Source: Chitinivibrionia bacterium
GTDB taxonomy: Bacteria; Fibrobacterota; Chitinivibrionia; Chitinivibrionales; Chitinivibrionaceae
Reading direction: 5' to 3'
Length of the DNA: 64,000 bases
Assembly: GCA_009779925.1 (NCBI GenBank)
Contig: WRAZ01000003.1
Location: 1 to 64,000, forward strand
Shown: positions 1-8,341 of the stretch, piece after piece
Position numbering within the stretch: the first letter of the stretch is position 1
Layout of the letters: every line of letters starts with the position of its first letter
The notes under the pieces: generated by a model
The model's input: only the letters and a program-made list of their open reading frames with translations
What the model was told of the DNA's origin: nothing
Database searches by the model: none
Made by a program: the position numbers and the translations under genes

Positions 1-9
1 GGGTAAGTA

Positions 10-129
10 ATGGAGGGATTTATTTTACTCGGCGGCGGAACATTCGCAGGTGGTCTTATAGTTGGCATTTGCGCAATTATTGCAGACAAAAAAATAAAAC
101 AGAGAGAAGCAGCAAAGTTAGCGGCTTAA
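10..129 (+). CDS. Small hydrophobic membrane protein (39 aa)
   Basis: A 39-codon frame starts at ATG 10 and ends with TAA at 127-129. An in-frame stop at 4-6 means it cannot be the tail of a longer protein. Residues 3-26 form one hydrophobic, glycine-rich segment (FILLGGG ... GICAII), followed by a short Lys/Arg/Glu-rich tail. That is the look of a single-pass small membrane protein with a cytoplasmic C-terminus. A good rho-independent terminator follows 10 bases after the stop, which supports it as the last gene of a rightward unit. Any ribosome binding site lies outside the window. No function can be assigned. Confidence 0.5.
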   Translation: MEGFILLGGGTFAGGLIVGICAIIADKKIKQREAAKLAA

Positions 130-139
130 CATTCAACAA

Positions 140-167
140 GCGGGGGGAATATCTTTCCCTCGCTTTT
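140..167 (+). terminator. Rho-independent terminator
   Basis: A ten-pair stem (140-149 with 154-163, including two G-U pairs) closes a TATC loop and is followed by TTTT. It ends the rightward unit before the convergent ffh gene. On the other strand no T-run follows the hairpin, so it acts for the plus strand only. Confidence 0.7.
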
Positions 168-235
168 CAATAAACAAACAGAAAACAATTTGAGATAAAT
201 AGACTTCAACAGGAAAAATTAACGAGCAAACGCTC

Positions 236-1576
236 TCACATCCCCAACTTCTTCATCTGTCCTTGCATTGCGCCGAATTTTCCGCCTTTGCCCATTTTTC
301 CCATCTGTTTCATCATTGTTTTCATTTGGTCGAATTGTTTGAGCAGTTTGTTCACTTCTTGCACGTTTCTTCCGCTTCCTTTGGCAATTCTTAAACGCCG
401 ACTTCCGTTTATTATGTCGGGATTTACGCGTTCTTTCATCGTCATCGAAAGAATAATCGCCTCAATGTGCTTAAACTGTTTGGGGTCTATGTTTATGTTT
501 GACAGTTGCTTGCCGATTCCGGGAAGCATTCCGAGAATATCTTTTATTGAGCCCATTTTTTGAATTTGGCGCAGTTGGTCTAAAAAATCTTGCAAAGTAA
601 ACTGATTTTTGCGGAATTTTCGTTCCAAATCCGCCGCGCTTTCCAAGTCCACTACTGACTGCGCTTTTTCGACAAGCGATACAATATCGCCCATTCCCAA
701 AATTCGTGAGGCAAGACGGTCGGGGTAAAAAAGTTCGAGCGCGTCGGGCTTTTCGCCGACACCGATATAGCAAATCGGAACGCCAATAATGCTGAAAACC
801 GACAAAGCCGCGCCGCCGCGTGCGTCGCCGTCCATTTTCGACAGAATTATTCCAGTGCAATCCACTTGTTTGTGAAATTCATTTGCAACGTTTACGGCTT
901 CTTGTCCGGTCATTGCGTCGGCGACAAAAAATACTTCTACGGGCTTTACAATGTCTTTCACCTGCCTGAGTTCGTCCATCATATCTTCGTCGATTTGCAA
1001 GCGACCCGCAGTATCGACAATGACTATGGAATTGCCGTTTTTGTCCGCCTGAATAAGCGCGTTTTTCGCAATAGTCTGCGCCGAAACGCCTCTTTCGCTG
1101 TAAACGGGAATGTTCAGCGATTTTCCCAAGGTTTCCAACTGGTCAATAGCGGCGGGACGGTGAATATCGCAGGCGACCAATAGGGGAGTGTGCCCCGTTT
1201 TTCGGAAGTGCAGAGCCAATTTTGCGGAGTGCGTGGTTTTTCCCGAGCCCTGAAGCCCCGCCATAAGAATTACGTTGGTTTTATTTTGTTGCAAAACAAT
1301 TTTTCGCGCGGCGCCGCCCAAAATAGCGGTCAATTCGTCGTTTACGATTTTTATGAACATCTGCCCCGGATTAACGCCCGAAACAACGTCCGCTCCGAGC
1401 GCTTTTTCTTTTACTTTTGCGGTAAAGTCCTTAACGACCTTAAAATTAACGTCGGCTTCAAGGAGGGCGCGCTTAACTTCGCGCATCGCCTCGCTTATAT
1501 TTTCCTCGGTAATTCGCGCCGACCCACGAATACCTTTAACGATTTCTTCCAGTTTATTACTTAAATCTTCAAACAT
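236..1576 (-). CDS. ffh: Signal recognition particle protein Ffh
   Basis: This is the GTPase subunit of the signal recognition particle. It binds 4.5S RNA and signal sequences of nascent inner-membrane proteins and docks with FtsY. The 446 residues match the usual length. An N-terminal helical bundle covers about 1-85. The G domain shows GLQGSGKTT (about 107-115), DTAGRL near 190 and SKMDGDARGG near 248. A Met-rich M domain follows from about 325, ending in a Met/Gly/Lys-rich tail. The start is ATG at 1576, with only a weak ribosome site further upstream. It is divergent from the AAA ATPase gene. No 4.5S RNA gene was recognised in the window. Confidence 0.97.
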   Translation of the reverse strand: MFEDLSNKLEEIVKGIRGSARITEENISEAMREVKRALLEADVNFKVVKDFTAKVKEKALGADVVSGVNPGQMFIKIVNDELTAILGGAARKIVLQQNKTNVILMAGLQGSGKTTHSAKLALHFRKTGHTPLLVACDIHRPAAIDQLETLGKSLNIPVYSERGVSAQTIAKNALIQADKNGNSIVIVDTAGRLQIDEDMMDELRQVKDIVKPVEVFFVADAMTGQEAVNVANEFHKQVDCTGIILSKMDGDARGGAALSVFSIIGVPICYIGVGEKPDALELFYPDRLASRILGMGDIVSLVEKAQSVVDLESAADLERKFRKNQFTLQDFLDQLRQIQKMGSIKDILGMLPGIGKQLSNINIDPKQFKHIEAIILSMTMKERVNPDIINGSRRLRIAKGSGRNVQEVNKLLKQFDQMKTMMKQMGKMGKGGKFGAMQGQMKKLGM

Positions 1577-1703
1577 AGCAACGATTGCCGCCCTTTTTTT
1601 GTTTTTTGGTTATTAAAATTGTCCTCAAAATACTAAATTCCCCACACAGGAACGTAAATTTTCGATAAAAAACACTTTTTTCCATTGCTTTTAGACTTTG
1701 CAA

Positions 1704-1709
1704 TATAGT
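1704..1709 (+). promoter_or_regulatory. Possible -10 element (TATAGT) for the AAA ATPase gene
   Basis: TATAGT lies directly upstream of the 22-bp repeat array that leads to the ATPase gene. The same hexamer precedes the tRNA-Glu and pcrA genes in this window. I see no convincing -35 element, so the assignment rests on position and recurrence. Confidence 0.35.
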
Positions 1710-1711
1710 AT

Positions 1712-1777
1712 ATTGAGTAAAACTTACAGGAGCACTGAGTAAAATTTGCAGGTGCACTGAGTAAAATTTACAAGTTT
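1712..1777 (+). repeat. Three tandem 22-bp direct repeats in the ATPase leader
   Basis: Three units of exactly 22 bp occupy 1712-1733, 1734-1755 and 1756-1777. Each carries a near-palindromic core of the type GTAAAATTTAC after TGA. The first core reads GTAAAACTTAC and the second GTAAAATTTGC. The 22-bp period is about two helical turns, so the dyads face one side of the DNA. The array fills the space between a TATAGT element and the ribosome binding site, which suggests an operator or a leader RNA element for the downstream gene. Confidence 0.8.
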
Positions 1778-1789
1778 GGGAGGGTGAAA

Positions 1790-3001
1790 ATGAGCGAAAA
1801 TACGAGATACTTGCTTAAGCAGGTTTTAAGCAGAATAGAAGAAAAAAGACATCTTATTCAGGTGATTGTCGGTCCGAGGCAGGTTGGAAAAACTACTTTG
1901 TGCAAACAGGTTTTGGCTTTGTGCAAAGGTGTTTCGCAGTATCACACGGCGGATTCCGTCGCCAATACTAACGGCGAATGGATAGACGGCATTTGGGAAG
2001 CGCTTCGTAAAACTATGAAGTTAAATCAAGCGAACGAGGCGCTTTTGATTATTGACGAAATCCAAAAAATAGACAATTGGAGCGAATTTGTAAAAAAGAA
2101 TTGGGATAACGACAGTTTCAATAATATTAACATAAAAGTTATAATTTTAGGCTCTTCAAGAGTGCTTATTAAACAAGGGTTGTCGGAATCGCTTTTGGGG
2201 CGTTTTGAGCTGAATGTCTTGGGGCATTGGTCGTATTCGGAAATGCGCGACACCTTTGGTTTTACTCCCGAACAATACGCTTATTTCGGCGCTTATCCGG
2301 GGGCGATTAAACTTATAGGCAACGAAAAAAGATTTAAGGAGTACATTCGCGATTCTATAATAGAGTCGGTTGTAAGCAAAGATATATTGCAGTTAACTAA
2401 AGTAAATAAACCCGCTCTGCTTCGGCAATTAGCAAACATCGGAATTTCTTACAGTTCTCAGATAATTTCGTATAATAAACTTTTAAGCGGCGTAAACGAT
2501 GTCGGAAATACGACTACTCTTTCGCATTATATTCAGCTTTTGGATGAAGCGGGAATTGTTTGTGGTCTGCAAAAATACACGCAGAAAGATATAATTCAAA
2601 AAAGCTCAATTCCGAAATTTCAAGTGCATAACCAATCTTTGCTTTGTTGCCTTACTTCGCTGACGTATCCGAAAGTCATTGTGGATTACGCTTTGTGGGG
2701 AAGATTTGTGGAAAGCGCGGTCGGAACGCATTTGATAGCGGAAAAATCGCGGCTGAACGGCGGAAAAATCCGATATTGGCGCGAAACGGAGGGGCGGCAT
2801 ACTTACGAAGTCGATTTCGTTTTTGAGTATAATGGAAAAGTGCTCGGGATAGAAGTAAAAAGCGGTAGCGGAAAAATAAAAAATTTCAGTAATTTCGCCA
2901 AATTCAAAGAGCATTTTCCCGAAGCAATGACTTTGGTTGTCGGCGCGGACGGGATTCCGTGGCAAGAATTTATTGCGGGGAAAATTGAGCATTTGTTTTG
3001 A
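1790..3001 (+). CDS. AAA+ ATPase with DUF4143 domain (COG1373 type)
   Basis: A 403-residue protein of the ATPase/DUF4143 family, whose cellular role is not settled. The P-loop GPRQVGKTTL lies near residues 26-35 and a Walker B-like LLIIDEIQK near 84. The DUF4143 part ends in a fold resembling PD-(D/E)XK nucleases, with EVDFVFEYNGKVLGIEVKSG near 341-360. ATG 1790 is preferred over GTG 1784, because GGGAGGG at 1778-1784 is well spaced for it and overlaps the GTG. The gene stands alone, directly after three 22-bp repeats and convergent with a methyltransferase gene. Family members are often scattered, multicopy accessory genes. I infer a defence, toxin-antitoxin or DNA-handling role only weakly. 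Confidence 0.85.
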   Translation: MSENTRYLLKQVLSRIEEKRHLIQVIVGPRQVGKTTLCKQVLALCKGVSQYHTADSVANTNGEWIDGIWEALRKTMKLNQANEALLIIDEIQKIDNWSEFVKKNWDNDSFNNINIKVIILGSSRVLIKQGLSESLLGRFELNVLGHWSYSEMRDTFGFTPEQYAYFGAYPGAIKLIGNEKRFKEYIRDSIIESVVSKDILQLTKVNKPALLRQLANIGISYSSQIISYNKLLSGVNDVGNTTTLSHYIQLLDEAGIVCGLQKYTQKDIIQKSSIPKFQVHNQSLLCCLTSLTYPKVIVDYALWGRFVESAVGTHLIAEKSRLNGGKIRYWRETEGRHTYEVDFVFEYNGKVLGIEVKSGSGKIKNFSNFAKFKEHFPEAMTLVVGADGIPWQEFIAGKIEHLF

Positions 3002-3019
3002 GTAAAAACTCCGTTTTTT

Positions 3020-3757
3020 TCACTCCATATCAACACAACAAAGCAAATCTCCTCCAAGCTTCAAGAATTTCGCGTTTAAATACCCTCCTCCTCCGCCGAC
3101 AATAAACCGCTTGAAATCGAACATATAGGGGAAGAAGTTCACGTGTAAATCTACGGTGTATTTGTATTCTCTTTGTTGCGGAACTACTACGATAAGTCGC
3201 TTTTTTGTAATTCTTATCAATTCCTCAAGCGCTTTTTGCGGGTCGCGAATATGCTCCAGAGTGTGGGTGCATAAAACTATGTCGAAATGTTTGTCGGGGT
3301 GCTGTAAATTTGTTATGTCGGTTGCCAAGACCTCGATTTTGTCGTCGATTTTTCGTGGAGCAATGTCGCCGCCGCCGCATTTTATGTTTGGGTATTTCTT
3401 TGCGATTAGTTTCAGCAAATATCCGTTTCCGCAGGAGGCGTCAAAGCACGTGAAATTGCCTTTTAGAAGTCCGCTTACAAGATTATCTGTAATCCAGTTA
3501 AGGGATTTTGTATGCAGGTCGGATTTTCTTGTGTTTACGGGGACATTCATAATTTGTTGATAACAAAGCGAAAGCTCTTCGTCGCTCATAAACGGGAATT
3601 TTTCCTTGAAATCAAGCAGAATTTCGGTCTGCTTTCCGTAGGCGGCGTACATTAAAGGGTACATGAAAAATTTGTTATCCCGCAAAATCGGCGGAACTAT
3701 GTTGTCGAGCGCCCAATTTATTGCAGAAGTTATGTTTTTGCTTGGAAACAGTTTCAT
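3020..3757 (-). CDS. Class I SAM-dependent methyltransferase
   Basis: A 245-residue protein with a methyltransferase type 11 core. The SAM-binding loop reads FDASCGNGYLLKLI at about 105-118. An acidic strand end follows in GGGDIAP near 130, and the post-II region reads FDIVLCTHTLEHIRDP near 158-173. The HTLEH stretch is typical of small-molecule or lipid methyltransferases, but the substrate is unknown. An N-terminal helical region of about 95 residues precedes the core and could hold the acceptor. It starts three bases after the antiporter stop codon, so the two genes are probably co-transcribed. An AAAGAGA site lies within the antiporter end. Confidence 0.85.
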   Translation of the reverse strand: MKLFPSKNITSAINWALDNIVPPILRDNKFFMYPLMYAAYGKQTEILLDFKEKFPFMSDEELSLCYQQIMNVPVNTRKSDLHTKSLNWITDNLVSGLLKGNFTCFDASCGNGYLLKLIAKKYPNIKCGGGDIAPRKIDDKIEVLATDITNLQHPDKHFDIVLCTHTLEHIRDPQKALEELIRITKKRLIVVVPQQREYKYTVDLHVNFFPYMFDFKRFIVGGGGGYLNAKFLKLGGDLLCCVDME

Positions 3758-3760
3758 CTT

Positions 3761-5857
3761 TTACCAATCTCTTTCTTCTAAAATTTTGTATAATTCGTCG
3801 TTGTTTTTCGCGTTTATGAATTTTTCACGAACTTCGGGCTTCGATAAAACCTTGCTCATTTCGGCTAAAAACTGCAAGTGCGGCGCGCAATCTTTGGTCG
3901 GCGATAAAATTACCACCACAATATAAACGGGCTTTTTGTCGATTGCGCCAAATTCAATTCCCTTATGCGAAATGCCTATTGCGGCGCAGATTGTTTCTAC
4001 CGCGTCCGTTCTTGCGTGAGGGAAAGCAACGCCTTCGCCAAGCCCCGTGGACATTGATTTTTCGCGCTCGATAACCGCGTCGAAAACGTCTTGCCTGCTT
4101 GCGAATTTGCCGTTTATTTGCATTATGTCGGTTAATTCGCGTATGGCGGCGTTCTTTTCATTGTTAATCAGCGGGACAGCCATACAATTTTTGCACAAAT
4201 ACTTCATAAAATCAAAATTTGTTTCGTTGTCTTCGTCGTCTTCGCGAATTATTTGGTTTATGCTGTCGGGCTTCATAACCTCGACGATTGAAGACAGCGA
4301 TTGATTCAACTCGATAATCGTTTCGTATATTATTGTGTTTGCGTAAGAAATGTCTCCTTGGTCGGCAAGGACTTCTATGTGGTGGTTTGTCACTCTGAAG
4401 AGAAATAAATTATCCCGCATTTTCATAACATATTCTTTAATATGCTCTTTGTCTGGATACTCTTCTATTGTTTTTGTCCGCACATAAAAACCTTCTTCTT
4501 CGCAGTGCTTTACGACTTTGGAAATTATTAAGTCCACAATTCCGTTGTTCGGGAAAGAATACAGTTTTCTGCTGCAGGTAGATTCGTCAATATCGGGGTC
4601 GTCGGGCTCTATTTTTAGTTTTTTCATTAGCTCTTTCACGCTTGTTCCCTGCACCAAAAGCGAAAACAGGATGTAGGAAAAAGTCAATTGCACTATAATA
4701 TCGCGAAGCGGATAATCGAGAGGAATTGTAAGAACAAGCGCCGCGGGAAACGCGCCTCTGAGCGCTCCCCAGGTAAAAATCAGCGAATAACTGTGCGGAA
4801 TACGCAATTCGGGACGTCTTTTTCGCACAAAGAAATTATACGGTACAAAACAAGTCATAACGCTCAGATATCTTGCGAAAATCAGGATTGCTATTGAGAC
4901 GGGAACTGCGATTGCCGCCTGAGCGGAAAATTGGCTTTCAATAAAAATATTCGCCTGCGTTATGCCCATAAGCAAGAATATGAAACTGTTCGCGATAAAC
5001 GTAAAAAATTCCCAAAATGTTTCGACCTGTTCGCGGTTTCTTCTTCTTATAACATCCTCGGCTTTCAGCGAAAACACAACGCCCGCGCTTAACGCCGCCA
5101 TAACTCCCGAAAGATGAAGCGTTTCCGCGCCTATAAAAGACGAATACGCCATAATTATGCTCAAAATAATCTGATATTCCCGTCCGTCTTTATCCATTTT
5201 GCAAAAGAAAGCGCCTACAAATCCTACTACAATGCCGACGGCTGTTCCGCCAAATAAAATCTTTATCATACGCAAAATTTCGGTCGGAATGCTCAACGTT
5301 ATATCGGGCGTGTGGTAAGTGAGAGCCAAAACTATGCTGAAAAGAACGATAACGGTAGAGTCGTTCGACATCGATTCGCCTTCTATAATAGCTCGCAGCC
5401 GCTTGGGGGCGCCGACTTCGTTAAAAAGCGCAAGAATTGCAACGGGGTCCACCGCAGAAATTATTATTCCGAACAAGAGCATTGCGCCGAAATAAAAACC
5501 CATGGTCCAGCTTAAAAGCCCGCCGATAACAAAAGCCGAAACCAAAACTCCTACAACCAATAAAAGGGCTATCGGTACCATATTCTTGAAAAGCACCTTG
5601 CTGTTTACGTTCAGCGCGGCGTCAAAAATCAATATCGGAAGAATAAGATACAAAACCACGTCGTAAGATAGGCGTATGCCCACATAATTCAGTTGTCCCT
5701 GATAAACGTTTGCAATAACGCCGACTATAAGCCCGACTATTACAAGCCCTATGGAATAAGAGAATTTCAATTTTTTAAGGACGACCCAAGAGAGAGACGC
5801 AATTGTTATTAGCGACAAAATTATCAAAATGCCGTCGAGTAAAGAGGGCGATTCCAG
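3761..5857 (-). CDS. CPA1-type Na+/H+ antiporter with C-terminal PTS EIIA domain
   Basis: About 12 membrane helices cover residues 10-410 and contain the CPA1 hallmark SAVDPVAILALFNEVGAPKR region. A cytoplasmic linker follows. The last 150 residues form a PTS EIIA type 2 (PtsN-like) domain with the phospho-acceptor histidine in GEGVAFPHAR. The antiporter exchanges cytoplasmic sodium or potassium for protons, and the EIIA domain probably links it to PTS phosphorylation state. No ATG start exists. A clear GGAGG at 5864-5868 lies six bases before a CTG at 5855-5857, which gives 698 residues. The alternative TTG at 5827 has no ribosome site. I chose CTG, with moderate certainty about the exact start. 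Confidence 0.88.
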   Translation of the reverse strand: MESPSLLDGILIILSLITIASLSWVVLKKLKFSYSIGLVIVGLIVGVIANVYQGQLNYVGIRLSYDVVLYLILPILIFDAALNVNSKVLFKNMVPIALLLVVGVLVSAFVIGGLLSWTMGFYFGAMLLFGIIISAVDPVAILALFNEVGAPKRLRAIIEGESMSNDSTVIVLFSIVLALTYHTPDITLSIPTEILRMIKILFGGTAVGIVVGFVGAFFCKMDKDGREYQIILSIIMAYSSFIGAETLHLSGVMAALSAGVVFSLKAEDVIRRRNREQVETFWEFFTFIANSFIFLLMGITQANIFIESQFSAQAAIAVPVSIAILIFARYLSVMTCFVPYNFFVRKRRPELRIPHSYSLIFTWGALRGAFPAALVLTIPLDYPLRDIIVQLTFSYILFSLLVQGTSVKELMKKLKIEPDDPDIDESTCSRKLYSFPNNGIVDLIISKVVKHCEEEGFYVRTKTIEEYPDKEHIKEYVMKMRDNLFLFRVTNHHIEVLADQGDISYANTIIYETIIELNQSLSSIVEVMKPDSINQIIREDDEDNETNFDFMKYLCKNCMAVPLINNEKNAAIRELTDIMQINGKFASRQDVFDAVIEREKSMSTGLGEGVAFPHARTDAVETICAAIGISHKGIEFGAIDKKPVYIVVVILSPTKDCAPHLQFLAEMSKVLSKPEVREKFINAKNNDELYKILEERDW

Positions 5858-5998
5858 ATTTTCCTCCGTTTTATGCGATTATTTGAAGTAATCCTAAGGT
5901 AAAATATTATAATGTTAAGACAAGTTGCGACAAAAAACGCAACCTTTGACGAAAAAATAGTATATTTGCTCTAAAAAAAGAAAGGACTTGTATATTTT

Positions 5999-6250
5999 AT
6001 GGAAAAGTATTTGCAGGAAAAGTATGACGAATGTTTTGACGCGCAGTTCCATTATTGGCATGACAAGGCGCAGGAAAATCCCGTAAAAACGCTCAAAGAA
6101 ATTGAAGCGGAACTCAGAGTGCTTTACGTTCGCCTCGAAAATGATCAAGAGGGCAGAGGGCAGGTTGCCGAGACGGGAATCATGGGAACGGTTGCGGGAA
6201 TGGAAGCTGTCCGCGCCGAGTGTTTGCATTTAGTCGGCGGCGTTAAGTAG
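5999..6250 (+). CDS. Hypothetical small soluble protein (83 aa)
   Basis: An acidic, mostly helical 83-residue protein with no signal peptide or membrane segment. The first half is rich in Glu, Lys and aromatic residues. The second half contains a Gly/Met/Ala stretch (TGIMGTVAGMEAV). I do not recognise a family. It begins the unit that leads through two lipoprotein genes to ispE: its stop is followed after 9 bases by the next start, and AGGAG at the stop serves that next gene. A TAGTATATTT element at 5958-5967 could be its promoter. Confidence 0.7.
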   Translation: MEKYLQEKYDECFDAQFHYWHDKAQENPVKTLKEIEAELRVLYVRLENDQEGRGQVAETGIMGTVAGMEAVRAECLHLVGGVK

Positions 6251-6259
6251 GAGCGCTTA

Positions 6260-6766
6260 GTGCGAAAACTTTTGTTGCTTGCGTTTGTCGGCGTTTTTTT
6301 AGGGGGATGCCTTTTTATTCCCCAAGAGGCGGAAGAACCCGGCGGCGTATTTTTTGTTGACCATCTTAATTTAAGCCAAATTCTTTGGGGAACAGGCGAG
6401 CAATTTTCGTTTAACGAATACAGCGACTTGTTTAGAGTAAGCAATAATTTATTTATAGATGCAGAGCTAAACTCGTTTTCTACTCAAATGTTTGTCGCGC
6501 GTCTCAGAACAATGAACAGAGAAGCGGGCGATGCAACAGAATATCGCTGGGAAGCGTCGGGTAGCGAGCCGATATTTACGGACAGACCTACAACGCTGAA
6601 CGTACGCACGTTTACAATAAGTTCGCCAAATTCCGCGCACGTAGAAACGGGCAGGGTCAGAATTACCGTGGAGCGCACGGATTTCAGGTGGCAAATAACA
6701 GAATGGAGGGAGTTAGATGAGATTTCTTTTTTCCATCCTACTCTTGGCGGCAGTTTCGGTAATTAA
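6260..6766 (+). CDS. Hypothetical lipoprotein
   Basis: A 168-residue protein starting at GTG 6260, after a well-placed AGGAG. Residues 1-17 form a lipoprotein signal peptide: basic RK, a hydrophobic core, then LGGC with the lipidated cysteine. The mature part contains charged beta-rich sequence without a recognised domain. It may be a small NTF2-like or DUF-type fold, as the segment with TVERTDFRWQITEWREL near the end resembles the last strands of such domains. That is inference only. Its last 50 bases overlap the next gene in another frame. It and the next gene probably form a pair of related envelope lipoproteins. Confidence 0.75.
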   Translation: MRKLLLLAFVGVFLGGCLFIPQEAEEPGGVFFVDHLNLSQILWGTGEQFSFNEYSDLFRVSNNLFIDAELNSFSTQMFVARLRTMNREAGDATEYRWEASGSEPIFTDRPTTLNVRTFTISSPNSAHVETGRVRITVERTDFRWQITEWRELDEISFFHPTLGGSFGN

Positions 6767-7325
6767 CGCCTGCTTTAATCCGTTTTTTCCGCAGACGACG
6801 CCTCCGCCGATTGTGCCGAGTTCGCCCGAGCGTACAATTCAACTTTTGCGTGAAGCATACGAACAAAAGGACATCGACGCCTTTGTGCGATTGATTTATT
6901 CTACCGCTCAATATGCGTCATACACTCAGTTTGCGGGACATACGGCAAGTTTGGTCAATTTCGGCACGCTTCCTTTAGTGCAAATTGACAGTATTTTTAT
7001 GCCGAGCAGTTTTTTGCCGCCGAGTAATTTTTTGCCGTCTAATCTGTGGTTTCACGAGTTAAGCTGGACGGATGAAGACAGAATTCACAGAAATATGTTC
7101 AGGTTGGCGGATGAAATAGTGTTTCTGTCGCCGTTTGTGGTGAGAGATATGCTTTTTGAGGTGGAAGGGACAGACACGCTTTCGGCTTTGGTGAGAACAA
7201 GTTCGTCGCAAATCAGAATAAGAATGCGCGGCGAAGAATATATTATAGATATAAACGGACAGGTTTTCGCTATGAGAAAAGCAAACGCAATTTGGAAAAT
7301 CTGGAAATGGGTAGAACTAAACTGA
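6717..7325 (+). CDS. Hypothetical lipoprotein
   Basis: A 202-residue protein whose start ATG 6717 lies inside the preceding gene, preceded by GGAGGGAG. The signal peptide ends in a lipobox-like VINAC near residue 19, followed by a Pro-rich linker (TTPPPIVPSSP). The mature part begins with a helix (RTIQLLREAYEQKDIDAFVRLI), as seen in NTF2-like/DUF4440-type small domains, and ends with strands (EEYIIDINGQVFAMRK ... IWKIWKWVEL). It resembles the preceding lipoprotein in general build, which suggests an old duplication. The substrate or partner is unknown. ispE follows 9 bases later. Confidence 0.72.
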   Translation: MRFLFSILLLAAVSVINACFNPFFPQTTPPPIVPSSPERTIQLLREAYEQKDIDAFVRLIYSTAQYASYTQFAGHTASLVNFGTLPLVQIDSIFMPSSFLPPSNFLPSNLWFHELSWTDEDRIHRNMFRLADEIVFLSPFVVRDMLFEVEGTDTLSALVRTSSSQIRIRMRGEEYIIDINGQVFAMRKANAIWKIWKWVELN

Positions 7326-7334
7326 GGAGCAAAA

Positions 7335-8186
7335 TTGATACAGGGAATTTCTTACACTCGAATAACGCTTGCGCTTGATATTGTCAAAAAACTTACGCAA
7401 GGTCAATTCGCAGGCTACCACGAACTCGGCATAATAAAACATCAGATTGACTTGGGCGATACCATAACCATAGAAAAGTGCGACGAGATGAAAATCTTCT
7501 GCGATAATCCGCAAGTCCCGTGCGACGAAAATAATATTTGCTGGCAAGCGGCAATCTTGCTTAAAAAAGAGTTCGGAATAAAGCAGAACGCGTCTATTCA
7601 TATAGACAAAAAAATTCCTGTTCAGGGCGGGCTTGCAGGCGGAAGCGCAAACGCTGCCGAAACGCTTAAGCTTTTGTTTAAAATGTGGGAGATTGATGTT
7701 GAAATCGAGCGGAAAATCGAACTTTCGCGAAAGCTCGGAATGGACGTTCCTTTCTACTTTTACGGAGGAACAGCGTTTGACAGCGAGGCGGGCGCACGTT
7801 TGTATCCGATAGAAAACATCTGCGAAAAACTTCATTTTTTACTTGTAGTTCCGCAGTTCGGAGTCTCTACTCAAGAGGCATATTCGAGGATTGATTACAC
7901 AAAAATCGGAAAAAATATAAATAAAACCTCGGAGTTAAAATTTGCGCTGAAAACAGGAAAAATGCAAAAAATCGCAGAAAATGTCCATAATGATTTTGAG
8001 CAAAGTGTATTTTTGTCGCACCCAAATTTGGCTGATATAAAAAAACAGCTTTTGGATTATGGTGCAAGCGCGGCGGTTATGTCAGGGTCGGGTTCTACTG
8101 TAATAGGTATTTTTGACGACATTGATACAACCGAAAACGCAGGCGCCGAATTTGAGAATGCGGTGTTGGCGAGTTCTCTTGTTTAG
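7335..8186 (+). CDS. ispE: 4-diphosphocytidyl-2-C-methyl-D-erythritol kinase IspE
   Basis: IspE phosphorylates CDP-methylerythritol in the MEP route to isoprenoids. The 283 residues fit the family. The GHMP kinase ATP loop reads PVQGGLAGGSANAAETL near residues 95-111. A GMDVPFYFYGGTA stretch lies near 136-148, and the C-terminal AAVMSGSGSTVIGIF is the third GHMP motif. The start is TTG 7335 behind GAGGAG. dxs, from the same pathway, lies at 46-48 kb. The gene ends the small operon that starts with two lipoprotein genes. A non-coding gap of 155 bases with A-rich runs follows, and no clear terminator is visible there. Confidence 0.93.
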   Translation: MIQGISYTRITLALDIVKKLTQGQFAGYHELGIIKHQIDLGDTITIEKCDEMKIFCDNPQVPCDENNICWQAAILLKKEFGIKQNASIHIDKKIPVQGGLAGGSANAAETLKLLFKMWEIDVEIERKIELSRKLGMDVPFYFYGGTAFDSEAGARLYPIENICEKLHFLLVVPQFGVSTQEAYSRIDYTKIGKNINKTSELKFALKTGKMQKIAENVHNDFEQSVFLSHPNLADIKKQLLDYGASAAVMSGSGSTVIGIFDDIDTTENAGAEFENAVLASSLV

Positions 8187-8341
8187 GAGAAAAGAGTAAA
8201 AAAACAGGACTGTTAAAAAAAAACAGGCAAATTTTGGAGAGTGTGTATATATTATGTTTGTTGTGTAGTAAGTTTGTCGAAAAAATATGCAACAACAAAT
8301 AATTTGAAGGTGTGAAATAAAAATGAGGAGTTTGCTATACT

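Noticed and set aside
1712-1777. The 22-bp tandem repeats as a CRISPR array
   Set aside because: There are no unique spacers: units are directly adjacent and too short. An operator-like array fits better.
3000-3020. A terminator between the AAA ATPase and methyltransferase genes
   Set aside because: GAGT/ACTC gives only a four-pair stem before the T-run, too weak to report as a feature.
6717-6766. A frameshift joining the two small lipoprotein genes
   Set aside because: Each has its own ribosome site, signal peptide and lipobox. The 50-base overlap is simply overlapping genes.
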